Origin: a virus
Virus record (IMG/VR): IMGVR_UViG_3300025674_000201
Location: 1-32,481 of that record
Reading direction: 5' to 3' (one strand)
Length of the DNA stretch: 32,481 nt
Positions 6,244 to 13,903 of the stretch are shown in pieces. Each line of letters begins with the position of its first letter. Within the stretch, counting starts at the first letter, position 1. Both the position numbers and the translations under genes were made by a program. The notes under the pieces were generated by a model. It was not told where the DNA came from. It worked only from the letters and a program-made list of their open reading frames with translations, and searched no databases.

Positions 6244-8178
6244 TTAGTGGATTTCAGACCACCGTTTGCCAACCGAGGGTTCCGCCAAAGGCGGGATGTC
6301 ACCCAACCACTTCGATTCGGCGGTCTCCATGACTTGTTTTAGCTGGTCTGCCCAATGCTGAGCCTTGTCTTCACGCACCAGCAGCAAAATTTCATCATGA
6401 ATACAGGCCGCAATCCGCACTTCGTCCTCTCCAGCTTTGGAAAGCAGGGGCCAGAGATTACCTAAGGCGCACTTAAGGATGGCTGCACCAGCGCCCTGGA
6501 TCGGCGTATTGCACCGAACAGTCAGCCGATTCATATCGCCAGGCAGCAACCGCCGCATACCAGAGCCCGGAATACGCACCTCAGCGAACTTGTCGCCCTC
6601 GCTGTTTCGCGCGTCATCAGAGTTTTGCTGCTGCCACTCTTTAATACCGTGGTACGTATTTAGCCACTGTTGCCGAATATCTCCGGCCTCCTCGATCGTC
6701 ATAACGATGCCAGACGCGCCAGCGTAATCCCGCAGCCCTTTGGCCCCTGATCCATAAAGCAGGCCAAAATTTGCAGATTTTGCAATTTGTCTGGAGCACC
6801 CGATGGCCTCAGCGGTCACGGTATGGAGGTCTTCCCCATCCTGGAACGCTTTGGTCATCCTCTCGTCTTTAGCCACTGCCGCAGCGAGTCGTAATTCCAT
6901 CTGACCAAAATCCGCATCAACAAGCAGATAACCATCAGGAGCTTCAACGCATTGACGGAACTCCGTATCACGGGGAATCTGCTGGTTGTTGGGTTTAATG
7001 CAGGACATTCGACCTGACTCGGCTCCAAGCTGCAGATAGCTGGCACGAACAAAACCATCGGGATCCATTTTGTCGAGGATTGATTCGACCATCTGCCGCC
7101 GCTTTTCCGCCTTCTTCCAAGCGAGATAGGTCTGCACGACATGATGATCAGCGGCGTGCTGCTGGAGCGCAGCCCGCGACGCACTATTTTTACCTGTCTT
7201 GGGGTCTTTGGGTGCTTCCCCCAGCAGAGCGGCGAACTTTTCCAGCAGTTGCTTAGGGCTATTCAGGTTGAACCCCGCCTCTCGCTTGGTCCCAAGACGA
7301 GCAACACCAGTAGCTTTAGGCCGGAGGTTGAAGACCGCTGGCGCGTTCTCCAGTTCCTCGATCTCTTCGTACCACCGCTCATACTGCGCATCGTCATGTC
7401 CCATTTCGGTGACCATGCGCCGGAGTCGCGCAAGTCGCTCAGGATCAGCTGCTTCTCTGGGAAGCTTGTGTTCTTCTGGAAGCGCCGCATCCAACTCTCG
7501 TAAAAAGTCTCGACCGAGCGCATCAATGTCGTGCTGGTAGTCATCACGTAGCTGTTCAAGGCTGGAACGGTTCCAAGGCAGCCCGGTACGCCACATCTGT
7601 GCCATAGCCGGAAGCGCTTTGCACTCTAGTTGGAACGCCCCAATCAACCTTGTTTTGGCAAGCATCTGTGTGAGCTTGACCTCCAAATCCAGGAGCAGTT
7701 CAACATCCCTAGCGGCGTAGACCAATTGGTCTCGATTTAAGACTGGAGCGCCCCAATCGGACTTCTGCTGCTCTTTATCCACCTCAACCTTGAGGTAACG
7801 CTTAGCGACCTGTGCCAGACCGTGCTTGAGGTTAGGTGTGCCGTTGTAGTGCAGCTTGCTGGCGAGCATTGTGCAGAGAACACGTCCCTCGACGTAGATT
7901 CCCTGCTCCTGAAGCCAGCCAAGATCAAAGACAGCATTGTGTGCGATCCAGGTCCGCTCCGTAGAGAAAAACTCCTCTAAGTGTTTCCAGTCCTGTTCCT
8001 CCAGCTCAAAACAGTCGATGATGACGATGGCTTTGGCGGTAGAGCAGCCGAGCTGAATCAAGCGCAGCTTGCCCTGCTCTGGTTGCAGCTGGAGCGTCTC
8101 CGTATCAAAGGCAAGGGTATGGGCAGCCGAGATCTCATCGAGATGCTCGACGCCATACAGAATTTTGTAGTCAGACAT
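6244..8178 (-). CDS. polA: Family A DNA polymerase with 3'-5' exonuclease domain
   Basis: 644 residues, with no 5'-3' exonuclease domain, as in phage enzymes. The proofreading domain shows exo I FDTET (about residue 24), exo II NAVFDLGWL (about 79) and the DEDDy exo III YAARD (about 155). The polymerase domain shows motif A DFGQMELRLAA (about 419), motif B RQIAKSANFGLLYGSG (about 466) and motif C HDEILLLV (about 594). The motif B position equivalent to E. coli residue 762 is Phe, the form that discriminates against dideoxynucleotides. It is the replicative polymerase of this phage. Confidence 0.95.
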   Translation of the reverse strand: MSDYKILYGVEHLDEISAAHTLAFDTETLQLQPEQGKLRLIQLGCSTAKAIVIIDCFELEEQDWKHLEEFFSTERTWIAHNAVFDLGWLQEQGIYVEGRVLCTMLASKLHYNGTPNLKHGLAQVAKRYLKVEVDKEQQKSDWGAPVLNRDQLVYAARDVELLLDLEVKLTQMLAKTRLIGAFQLECKALPAMAQMWRTGLPWNRSSLEQLRDDYQHDIDALGRDFLRELDAALPEEHKLPREAADPERLARLRRMVTEMGHDDAQYERWYEEIEELENAPAVFNLRPKATGVARLGTKREAGFNLNSPKQLLEKFAALLGEAPKDPKTGKNSASRAALQQHAADHHVVQTYLAWKKAEKRRQMVESILDKMDPDGFVRASYLQLGAESGRMSCIKPNNQQIPRDTEFRQCVEAPDGYLLVDADFGQMELRLAAAVAKDERMTKAFQDGEDLHTVTAEAIGCSRQIAKSANFGLLYGSGAKGLRDYAGASGIVMTIEEAGDIRQQWLNTYHGIKEWQQQNSDDARNSEGDKFAEVRIPGSGMRRLLPGDMNRLTVRCNTPIQGAGAAILKCALGNLWPLLSKAGEDEVRIAACIHDEILLLVREDKAQHWADQLKQVMETAESKWLGDIPPLAEPSVGKRWSEIH

Positions 8179-8205
8179 TGGTGGTGTCAGTTTTAGTTGG
8201 GTTGA

Positions 8206-8646
8206 TCAGAGGTCGAGGTAATCGGGCACCTCTTCCATCTGGTACTCGGGTAGCGTATCAGCGTCGAACTCCGACTCATGACGCCCGTCGCCAGCGTACC
8301 AGCCGCTGTCATCCATACGCCAACCGGCTTCAATGCGCTTTTGCGCTTTCCAGTTGAACCATTCTTCGTGCTCAGGCAGGGGGTAGCCCAGCTCGCATTC
8401 CCAGTCAATGTCCATGAAGCCATTGGGGCTGTACCAGCCGCCCTCATCAGACTCCCAGCCTTCATCGGCACGGGCCTTATCAATGCGGTCCATCTCGGTC
8501 ATAGCTGCATCAACTTGTGATGCAATTTTGCCGTAGTTTTCCCACTGTGCAGCGCGTTTCATGTTGTGTTCATCCAGCTCCGCCTGCATGTAGGCAGGAG
8601 CCGTCTTCATCTTAATGTGATCGAGTGGATGGGTGGACATGATCAT
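8206..8646 (-). CDS. 146-aa acidic protein with an internal duplication
   Basis: ATG at 8646 overlaps the previous stop (ATGA); ATG 8640 is an alternative. The central and C-terminal parts carry two related blocks: ADEGWESDEGGWYSPNGF and EAGWRMDDSGWYAGDGRH, each followed by an acidic segment. Trp/Gly/Asp-rich repeats of this kind suggest a small repeated fold. The family was not recognised. It lies between the DUF3310-type gene and polA in the replication operon. Confidence 0.6.
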   Translation of the reverse strand: MIMSTHPLDHIKMKTAPAYMQAELDEHNMKRAAQWENYGKIASQVDAAMTEMDRIDKARADEGWESDEGGWYSPNGFMDIDWECELGYPLPEHEEWFNWKAQKRIEAGWRMDDSGWYAGDGRHESEFDADTLPEYQMEEVPDYLDL

Positions 8647-8882
8647 GCAAGAGGGTCGTTAAATGGATCAAGTTCAAATTCGGAGATCAACCGGTTCAAG
8701 TACCACTGAGCCTTACGTAGGTCTTCGGCGCCACCTTTTTGGCGGTAACGCCAGAGATACTTTATGTTGCTGCCGCGCAGATACCCAAGAAATTCATCCT
8801 GCGTCATCTGCGCTTTGATGGCGTCGATGCACTCAATGTCACCGCTTTGGTAATGAGCGGGGTTGATTGCGCTACTCATCAT
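8643..8882 (-). CDS. DUF3310-type protein
   Basis: ATG 8882 (or 8879) overlaps the end of the upstream gene. The family pattern is clear: NPAHYQSGDIECIDAI, then MTQDEFLGYLRGSNIKYLWR, then YRQKGGAEDLRKAQWYLNRL. DUF3310 (SaV-like) proteins are very common in phage replication regions; their biochemical role is not established. About 79 residues, usual for the free-standing form. Confidence 0.85.
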   Translation of the reverse strand: MMSSAINPAHYQSGDIECIDAIKAQMTQDEFLGYLRGSNIKYLWRYRQKGGAEDLRKAQWYLNRLISEFELDPFNDPLA

Positions 8883-9132
8883 CAAACTCAATAGGTGGGA
8901 TAACAACCCAGTCATCGATCCAGGCGAGCATCTGCTCTATCTGCTCTTGCGTTGGAGCGTTGGTGTGATCGATCGGGTCGTCCCAGAGTAAGACGCCCTT
9001 ACAAGCAGCGGTGGCGAACTCGGGTGGGTCATACAGCGTTGCCGGAGCAACCTGCACCGCATCTTCAACGTAGGCATGAACCTCAACGAGGTCAGACCCC
9101 TTGGAATAACTGAAAGAGATGAGCTGAGGCAT
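8872..9132 (-). CDS. 86-aa acidic protein of unknown function
   Basis: ATG at 9132. The product is acidic (C-terminal PPIEFDDE) with an alternating N-terminal beta-type segment (LISFSYSKGSDLVEVHAYVE). No family recognised. Its stop overlaps the DUF3310-type start, supporting expression as part of the leftward operon. Confidence 0.55.
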   Translation of the reverse strand: MPQLISFSYSKGSDLVEVHAYVEDAVQVAPATLYDPPEFATAACKGVLLWDDPIDHTNAPTQEQIEQMLAWIDDWVVIPPIEFDDE

Positions 9133-9167
9133 GGGTGGTGCCCTGAACTACTCGATTACAGTAGCAC

Positions 9168-9476
9168 CTAAGCTTCGAGGTAGGAAGTGATGACCGGGAA
9201 GATGGTGGAATCGTAATGACTTATCACACTGGCATCGATCCCAGACTCCAGCGCAAGCTCGATGTCGCCTTCTAATCGACAAAAGTCGTCTGCATCGTCT
9301 GTATAGATGTCCTCACAGATCCTGACCGCCTGCCCATCAAAGTCATAGGCGGTGTAGCGGACAATCGCTAAATAGCCCGGATCCCGATTAAGGGTGTAGT
9401 AGGTGATGGTCGATAGCTGTTCCATTGAGCTGCTTGGACCGTCACCAGTCTGGCCACTCCTGAAAAGGTTGAACAT
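9168..9476 (-). CDS. 102-aa protein of unknown function
   Basis: ATG 9476 was preferred over an upstream TTG (9509) because the latter would run into the divergent + gene starting at 9504. Aromatic/acidic sequence (TITYYTLNRDPGYLAIVRYT, CEDIYTDDADDFCRLE). No family recognised. It is the first gene of its segment, with only 27 bases to the divergent gene. Confidence 0.55.
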   Translation of the reverse strand: MFNLFRSGQTGDGPSSSMEQLSTITYYTLNRDPGYLAIVRYTAYDFDGQAVRICEDIYTDDADDFCRLEGDIELALESGIDASVISHYDSTIFPVITSYLEA

Positions 9477-9503
9477 AATAGAATAGTAATCGGCGCTCGG
9501 ACC

Positions 9504-9686
9504 ATGCAAATGAAGCGTGAATTTGTCTACGAGCGCTTCAAGCGCGACATCTACGGAGTAGAGGATGTAAAAAAGTTGCAGGAGCTTGCCTGCAAATTTT
9601 TACACCTCTACCTAGCTCAACAAGAGACCGTAGAAGCGTTAATTAACCAGAAATGGCTACCTAACAAAGAAGACAAAAGTTTTTAA
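9504..9686 (+). CDS. 60-aa two-helix protein; weak NblA-like character
   Basis: ATG 9504. This is the only + gene inside the leftward block. It has a short N-terminal helix (YERFKRDIYG) and a long helix (VKKLQELACKFLHLYLAQQE, TVEALINQKW) ending at a Trp near the C-terminus. Length, helix layout and the aligned pattern LxxLYxxxxxxExxxxxLxxxxW recall NblA phycobilisome-degradation proteins, which some freshwater cyanophages carry. The match is pattern-level only and could be coincidence. A TAGAAT -10-like box lies at 9479-9484 without a good -35. Confidence 0.5.
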   Translation: MQMKREFVYERFKRDIYGVEDVKKLQELACKFLHLYLAQQETVEALINQKWLPNKEDKSF

Positions 9687-9976
9687 TAGTCTTCGCGCCT
9701 CTCCTTTCTAGCCCGAATCAACTTCCCAGTCAGGGTAAAGCATTCGCGGCGAGTTTCGTACGGAATTGCCCGCAGAATCTGGTGTAACCGAAACTGTAAA
9801 TACTGATCGTTGTCATCAGCTGGCACGCCAGTAAGTTCTGCTGTACTTAACCCATTACTGATTGCACTAACGAGCCATGGGCCGAAGGTAGGTGATTCAA
9901 ACAGATCTCGGAGAAGAATTTTTTCAGAAGCGTCAAGAACCTTGTCAGGAAGCGAGGTTTGAGTCGCAAGTGTCAT
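9683..9976 (-). CDS. 97-aa protein of unknown function
   Basis: ATG 9976 overlaps the upstream stop by one base (TAATG). The sequence is helical and charged (SEKILLRDLFESPTFGPWLV, RLHQILRAIPYETRREC). No family recognised. Its 3' end overlaps the end of the divergent small gene at 9686 by four bases. It is part of the primase-helicase transcription unit. Confidence 0.55.
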   Translation of the reverse strand: MTLATQTSLPDKVLDASEKILLRDLFESPTFGPWLVSAISNGLSTAELTGVPADDNDQYLQFRLHQILRAIPYETRRECFTLTGKLIRARKERREDY

Positions 9977-10275
9977 TACTTAAAAAGATTAAGTTGTGCC
10001 GGTGGACCGGCATCAGGGAGGTTAGCCGAGCCCTGCTTGGTTTGAGCAAAGCGGGTCTTGCCTTGGCGGTCCCGTATGGCAAGTGATTCCCAGAAGACGT
10101 ACCAGGCGAGGTCTTCGCTTTCGTCGTTTTCCACAGCCTCACGGGAAACCAAATGCGCCGCCAAGGCAGGAGGCCGGATGGAGCGGAAGTAGGAAGCCCA
10201 CTCCCTAGCCGCCTGTCGGGCAGCCAGGGAATCGGGATTAGGGAACTTGTCGCGGGTCAGTCCCACTGCTTCCAA
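9976..10275 (-). CDS. About 96-99-aa protein following the primase-helicase
   Basis: The start is TTG 10275 or GTG 10266, both inside the 3' end of the primase-helicase gene, which ends at 10257. The central part is protein-like (ARQAAREWASYFRSIRPPAL, then EDLAWYVFWESLAIRD), with a C-terminal LNLFK. No family recognised. Overlaps at both ends make it a coupled operon member. Confidence 0.55.
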   Translation of the reverse strand: MEAVGLTRDKFPNPDSLAARQAAREWASYFRSIRPPALAAHLVSREAVENDESEDLAWYVFWESLAIRDRQGKTRFAQTKQGSANLPDAGPPAQLNLFK

Positions 10276-12674
10276 CCTTGATCGAGCATCCGGTCTAGCT
10301 CCTCTTTGGTGCGGTCGCCATCATCGTCCCTCGCGCGGGGATATTGATCTGAGTGTCCACCTGAGGCAGATTCCGCTCCAGCACTGGGTTTAGCAGGTGG
10401 ACACCCCCCTGTTTTCGACCCAAAGTGTCCACCTGGTTGGTCGGAGCAGGTGGACACATCATCCAAATTTGGGGAGTGTCCACCTGGTTGTCCACCTGCA
10501 AAACCCGCACCAGCACTAGCTTTCGTCCCAGGTGGACACATATCACCATCCTCCCCGCACGCGAGGACTGCTCTGTAGTGCTGGATCGGACTACCTCCTC
10601 CCTTTTTCGGGGTCGTCATCACCACCTCAATCAACCCCCTCTTCACAAGGCGCTGGAGCGACTTCTGAATTGCGGCGACCTTGCCACCCACGATTGGATC
10701 GGAGTTGAGGTCCGTCCGGGAGAAAGTGCGGGGGTATCCAACCCGCAACCGCTGCAGAACTCGATCAGTAATTCCACTGGGAGCAGCGTTGGTTGGATCG
10801 ACCTCAGGGGTGAAGTCAGCGATGGAGAAGCTGAGGTCATCTTCCTGGCGCATGATCAGCGACGTCCCAGAGCGCCCAGCACGGCTCTTCTCGATCGTGA
10901 TGATCCGAGAGTGCGCTGGAGCGGTTCCCTTCTCCACCTGGTCCTTAGAGGGCTTCTTCAGCGCCCAGGTCTCATCCACAGCGTCACGGATAGCGGAGGT
11001 GCCCCTAAAGCCGCCCTGCTTGTTGGCGTGATGAACGATGAGGATCGTGGCCGCAGGGAACAGCACGCCGTTGTTCCTGGTGAGCCAGTAGAGGGGCGTC
11101 GCAAAGTCGGACTTGTTCTCGTCAAAGGCCCGACCACCGGAGCAACCGATAAGCGAGTCAATGACAACCAGAGCGGGCTTGACGTCGCGCATCATCTTGA
11201 TGAACTGCGCGTACCGCTGGAGCGACCAGTCCGTAAGGATCTTGGTTCGATCGTCCAGGGGGTACTCCACCTCCTCCAGCTGCTCCTTGAGCTGAATCAG
11301 GGGCTGATCACCATTCAGCAGCAGAACAGGCCCCTGCTTAACGGGCATGTGCTTCCCACGCACAACGAATGGCTGGCCCGTTGCAATGTGCTTAGCGAGT
11401 GTCCAAGCGGACATGGACTTGCCATCACCGCCAGCGCCATAGATCAGGACAACCGAGGGATGAGGGAGAACATCGGGGATCAGGTAATCCCGCTTGTCAT
11501 CCATCTGCGCAAATTTCTGGGCATCCATAAGCCCAGTGGCACCCTCGAACTGAATCTGATCAACGATGAGCTTTTCAAGTGCAAGCTGATCTCGATAACC
11601 CGCCTGGAGCGCGAGGTTATTGAGGTTGAAGTTCATCTCCGCCGGGTTGTCCATTTCGAGGTAGGACTTGGCCTTTTCGATGACTTCGCCAAACGAAAGA
11701 GTTGCGCGTGCATAGAAGATCGGTTTCGCTTCGATCTCGTCCACCAGTGATGTAAGACCGTCCCTCTGAAATCGGGCCCTCTCTGGGTCGTAATGATCCG
11801 CGAGCTTGACGAGCGAACCAAAGCCAAGCCCGCCATTGGACTTAAAGCCAGCATTCCAGCGCTCAAGGCAGGGGTCTTCACCGTCCGCCCAGTCATCGCT
11901 GTACTCGTCATCCTGGAGCGACCACTGCCTCCAGAGGTTGAGACCCTCATCATTGGGCAGTTCGGAGTGGAGCATGGCTCCGATACGCCACCAGAGGTCT
12001 TCAGAGCCGCGACCCTGAGGCTGAATCACAGAGAGACAAGATTCCGCGATGGTGATCTTTTCTTCCTTGGAGCGCATGGAATAGCGCCCGTCTTTGGCCT
12101 GCTTAGAGGCGGTTTTGTTGTTCTTCTCCTTGAACGACTCGTGCATCCGGGCCACAAGCCACCCAGGAGCCTCTGGAACAGCATTCAGATCACCTTCAAG
12201 GGTGTATGTCCCTCCCTTGGGATAAGCGCCTCCTACAAGCCCCTGACGGCCCCACAGAACCTCCCAGCCTTCACCGCTTGCAGCCAAGCTGATGTCCGAT
12301 ACACCAGTCCAAAGCTCGACTGGAACGGTGAACAGGAACTTGGCTGCAGCCTTTTTAGGGGACTTAATGCGAGGCGCCTTTTCAAGGTCCGCACCCCACT
12401 TCTTCATGACGGCGCCGAGGTTGGCGTCAACGTCAAGAATTACGAGGCCCTTACTGCGAGGTCCAGTGAATACCCCAATTGCCTGGAACGTCTCAGGGGA
12501 GCGTTCGATGTAGAGGGCAGCAGCTTCAGGGGAGAGGTCTTCGTGGTGAGCGCGACCAAGCGGATTTTTACCGCAAGCCTCACCGCCTTTAGGCATGGTG
12601 ACGCCCTTTGCATAAATGGGAGCGCAAGCCCAATGAGAGGGCAGAGAACGCGCAAACCCAACCAATTTGTCCAT
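10257..12674 (-). CDS. Bifunctional primase (Prim-Pol type) - superfamily helicase, replication protein
   Basis: 805 residues from ATG 12674, with AGGAG (read on the - strand) as ribosome-binding site. The N-terminus resembles Prim-Pol (GVFTGPRSKGLVILDVD, residues 67-83, with the acidic DxD). A PriCT-like segment follows (RGSEDLWWRIGAMLHSELPN). The ATPase has Walker A GAGGDGKS (about 412-419) and Walker B LVVIDSLIG (about 502), with VHHANKQGGFRGTSAIRDAV as in RepA/AAA_25 helicases. A winged-helix-like segment (QKSLQRLVKRGLIEVV) precedes a Gly/Pro-rich tail. The usual sxH histidine of Prim-Pol appears to be Lys (AAAKFLF, about 109-115). The tail is encoded by an inverted-repeat array that may be the origin. 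Confidence 0.85.
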   Translation of the reverse strand: MDKLVGFARSLPSHWACAPIYAKGVTMPKGGEACGKNPLGRAHHEDLSPEAAALYIERSPETFQAIGVFTGPRSKGLVILDVDANLGAVMKKWGADLEKAPRIKSPKKAAAKFLFTVPVELWTGVSDISLAASGEGWEVLWGRQGLVGGAYPKGGTYTLEGDLNAVPEAPGWLVARMHESFKEKNNKTASKQAKDGRYSMRSKEEKITIAESCLSVIQPQGRGSEDLWWRIGAMLHSELPNDEGLNLWRQWSLQDDEYSDDWADGEDPCLERWNAGFKSNGGLGFGSLVKLADHYDPERARFQRDGLTSLVDEIEAKPIFYARATLSFGEVIEKAKSYLEMDNPAEMNFNLNNLALQAGYRDQLALEKLIVDQIQFEGATGLMDAQKFAQMDDKRDYLIPDVLPHPSVVLIYGAGGDGKSMSAWTLAKHIATGQPFVVRGKHMPVKQGPVLLLNGDQPLIQLKEQLEEVEYPLDDRTKILTDWSLQRYAQFIKMMRDVKPALVVIDSLIGCSGGRAFDENKSDFATPLYWLTRNNGVLFPAATILIVHHANKQGGFRGTSAIRDAVDETWALKKPSKDQVEKGTAPAHSRIITIEKSRAGRSGTSLIMRQEDDLSFSIADFTPEVDPTNAAPSGITDRVLQRLRVGYPRTFSRTDLNSDPIVGGKVAAIQKSLQRLVKRGLIEVVMTTPKKGGGSPIQHYRAVLACGEDGDMCPPGTKASAGAGFAGGQPGGHSPNLDDVSTCSDQPGGHFGSKTGGCPPAKPSAGAESASGGHSDQYPRARDDDGDRTKEELDRMLDQGWKQWD
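10354..10538. repeat. Array of seven 10-bp repeats in alternating orientation; candidate replication origin
   Basis: TGTCCACCTG occurs on the + strand at 10354, 10426, 10477 and 10489. Its inverse CAGGTGGACA occurs at 10394, 10447 and 10529. The order is + - + - + + -. All lie within 185 bases in the 3' part of the primase-helicase gene and encode GGH and CPP tripeptides in a low-complexity tail. Clusters of short repeats inside an initiator gene are how phage lambda places its origin in gene O; by analogy this may be the origin here. Confidence 0.6.
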
Positions 12675-12705
12675 TTGATAGACTCCTACAGGAATGTTTA
12701 GACAG

Positions 12706-12736
12706 CGCCTCAGGCCCTACCGCCTGGGGCGTTTTT
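12706..12736 (+). terminator. Intrinsic terminator-like hairpin in the divergent region
   Basis: CGCCTCAGG (12706-12714) pairs with CCTGGGGCG (12723-12731), one pair being U-G, around an 8-base loop. TTTTT (12732-12736) follows. Read on the + strand it would stop transcription entering from the left, antisense to the leftward block, just before the SSB promoter. It thus insulates the divergent units. Confidence 0.55.
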
Positions 12737-12749
12737 AATGGTACGGAGG

Positions 12750-12777
12750 TTGGCAACCCCCTCTGTTGTGCTACTGT
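12750..12777 (+). promoter_or_regulatory. Promoter for the SSB gene
   Basis: -35 TTGGCA (12750-12755), 16-base spacer, -10 TACTGT (12772-12777). This lies directly after the hairpin/T-run and about 42 bases before the ATG at 12820. The -10 resembles the TATTGT box at 15814. Confidence 0.45.
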
Positions 12778-12819
12778 GATCGAGCACAGGGCAGCTTTAG
12801 CCCACAGCAACCCGCATCA

Positions 12820-13407
12820 ATGCCATTCATTCCAAGCAAATTCCAGAGCGCCATGTCGGGGGGATCCGGCGGTGGCGGATACCTGAACCCAAGCAAAATC
12901 CAGAGCGGCAGCAGCGTCCGTTTCGCGCTGCTCAGCGAAGAGCCGCTGTGCTTCTACGAGTGCTGGGGCGAGGCTACCGACGGGAGCGTGCGTCCTTTCC
13001 GTTTTGCGGATGACCCGAGCCCTGCAGACATCGAGCAAGAGATGGGCCCGGACTACAACCGGCGCCTGAACCGCGACGGCACTGCACCCGAGGCGGTGAA
13101 GTTTGCCATCGCAGTGCCGGTCTACAACCATGAGACTGGTTCGGTGCAGGTGCTGAGCATCACGCAGAAGTCAATCCAGCGCGAGTTCGACCAAGTTTCT
13201 CAGATCGAGGACTACGAAGACCTGCTGACCTGGGACTTTGTGTTGGGCAAGGAAGGCACTGGCCTGTCTACGGAGTACAGCTTGCGCCCTGTACCCCGCA
13301 AAGCAGCAGCTCAGAAGGCCATTGATCAAGCCTGGACCGTTGCACAAGAGGAGGGGTTTGACATCAACCGCCTGCTGGTTGGCGGGAACCCATTCAAGGG
13401 TGAGTGA
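12820..13407 (+). CDS. Putative single-stranded DNA-binding protein (gp32-like)
   Basis: ATG 12820 gives 195 residues; an upstream in-frame start (12766) would fall in the promoter region. N-terminus PFIPSKFQSAMSGGSGGGGY, then an OB-type beta-rich core (VRFALLSEEPLCFYECWGEA, KFAIAVPVYNHETGSVQVLS, ITQKSIQREFDQV). The segment DLLTWDFVLGKEGTGLSTEY matches the pattern of phage SSBs in which a 'W-D-hxhxxxGxGLxTxY' strand pair follows the core. It would coat ssDNA at the fork. It is transcribed divergently from the primase-helicase and ends at a strong terminator. Assignment rests on pattern and context. Confidence 0.65.
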   Translation: MPFIPSKFQSAMSGGSGGGGYLNPSKIQSGSSVRFALLSEEPLCFYECWGEATDGSVRPFRFADDPSPADIEQEMGPDYNRRLNRDGTAPEAVKFAIAVPVYNHETGSVQVLSITQKSIQREFDQVSQIEDYEDLLTWDFVLGKEGTGLSTEYSLRPVPRKAAAQKAIDQAWTVAQEEGFDINRLLVGGNPFKGE

Positions 13408-13431
13408 TTAGTTAATCCAAGGGCCAGGGGT

Positions 13432-13454
13432 GCCCCGCTACGGCGGGGCTTTTT
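13432..13454 (+). terminator. Strong intrinsic terminator after SSB
   Basis: GCCCCGC (13432-13438), loop TACG, GCGGGGC (13443-13449), then TTTTT. The C(UACG)G loop belongs to the extra-stable UNCG class. It follows the SSB stop by 24 bases. Confidence 0.85.
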
Positions 13455-13464
13455 CATGCACAAA

Positions 13465-13486
13465 CCGCTAGCGTTCCGGGTAGCGG
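13465..13486. repeat. Inverted repeat before the small-gene cluster
   Basis: CCGCTA (13465-13470) and TAGCGG (13481-13486) flank a 10-base spacer, just after the SSB terminator. A TATATT box (13495-13500) follows, 16 bases before the next ATG. This may be an operator plus -10; no good -35 was found. Confidence 0.35.
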
Positions 13487-13516
13487 ACGACCAATATATT
13501 CCTAAAAAGTATTGCC

Positions 13517-13675
13517 ATGAAAGTTAACGCTGCTGAGCCAACAGACAAGGCTCTCCAAGAACTCTGGAACGATCTGTATTGGGAGCCCGGAGCATCCAGC
13601 ACCCCAATGATTTACAGGTTTGCGCGTGCTGTGCTGGAGCGTTGGGGACCACAATCAGGTGATGCAGAAACTTAG
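13517..13675 (+). CDS. 52-aa protein ending at an in-frame amber codon
   Basis: ATG 13517, stop TAG 13673-13675. Helical sequence (DKALQELWNDLYWEPG, IYRFARAVLERWG). The same frame continues after the TAG with protein-like sequence and no start codon until ATG 13742. This gene and the next may therefore be one reading frame with an internal amber codon, either read through or a recent nonsense change. No family recognised. Confidence 0.5.
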   Translation: MKVNAAEPTDKALQELWNDLYWEPGASSTPMIYRFARAVLERWGPQSGDAET

Positions 13676-13741
13676 AGCCCAACTGACCCTGGTCATAAAG
13701 GCTATTTAGGTGTATATTTAGATGGGAAAGAGTATTTAGGT

Positions 13742-13903
13742 ATGCCTGGAGCGGAAGACACACAAGCAATGAACGCTCGGGTGGAACGTCTTGAAGAGCT
13801 ATACGTCCAAGATGGCCGCAATAAACCAGATCATCCCTGGCACGGCCACTACACCGGCCTTTATTTGAAATACAACAATGCAGAAGCAACCCCCGGCAAC
13901 TGA
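13742..13903 (+). CDS. 53-aa protein, probably the downstream part of the frame at 13517
   Basis: ATG 13742, stop TGA 13901-13903. Upstream in frame, back to the TAG at 13673, the sequence GHKGYLGVYLDGKEYLG is clearly protein-like but has no start codon. The later HPWHGHYTGLYLKY echoes it. The coiled middle is ARVERLEELYVQDG. Two motif-containing repeats of G-Y-hydrophobic suggest a small binding module. Function unknown. Confidence 0.5.
   Translation: MPGAEDTQAMNARVERLEELYVQDGRNKPDHPWHGHYTGLYLKYNNAEATPGN

Noticed and set aside
10354-10538. CRISPR-like array or ordinary protein-level repeat
   Set aside because: Repeats are 10 bp, alternate in orientation and have irregular spacing, which fits iterons or operators rather than CRISPR; the different peptides encoded by the two orientations argue against a protein-level repeat.
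10425-11750. A 441-residue + reading frame opposite the primase-helicase
   Set aside because: It is long only because the GC-rich opposite strand is open; the - strand has clear Walker A and B motifs and protein-like sequence.
11793-12701. A 302-residue + reading frame opposite the primase-helicase N-terminus
   Set aside because: Shadow of the Prim-Pol region; no recognisable motif and no upstream signals.
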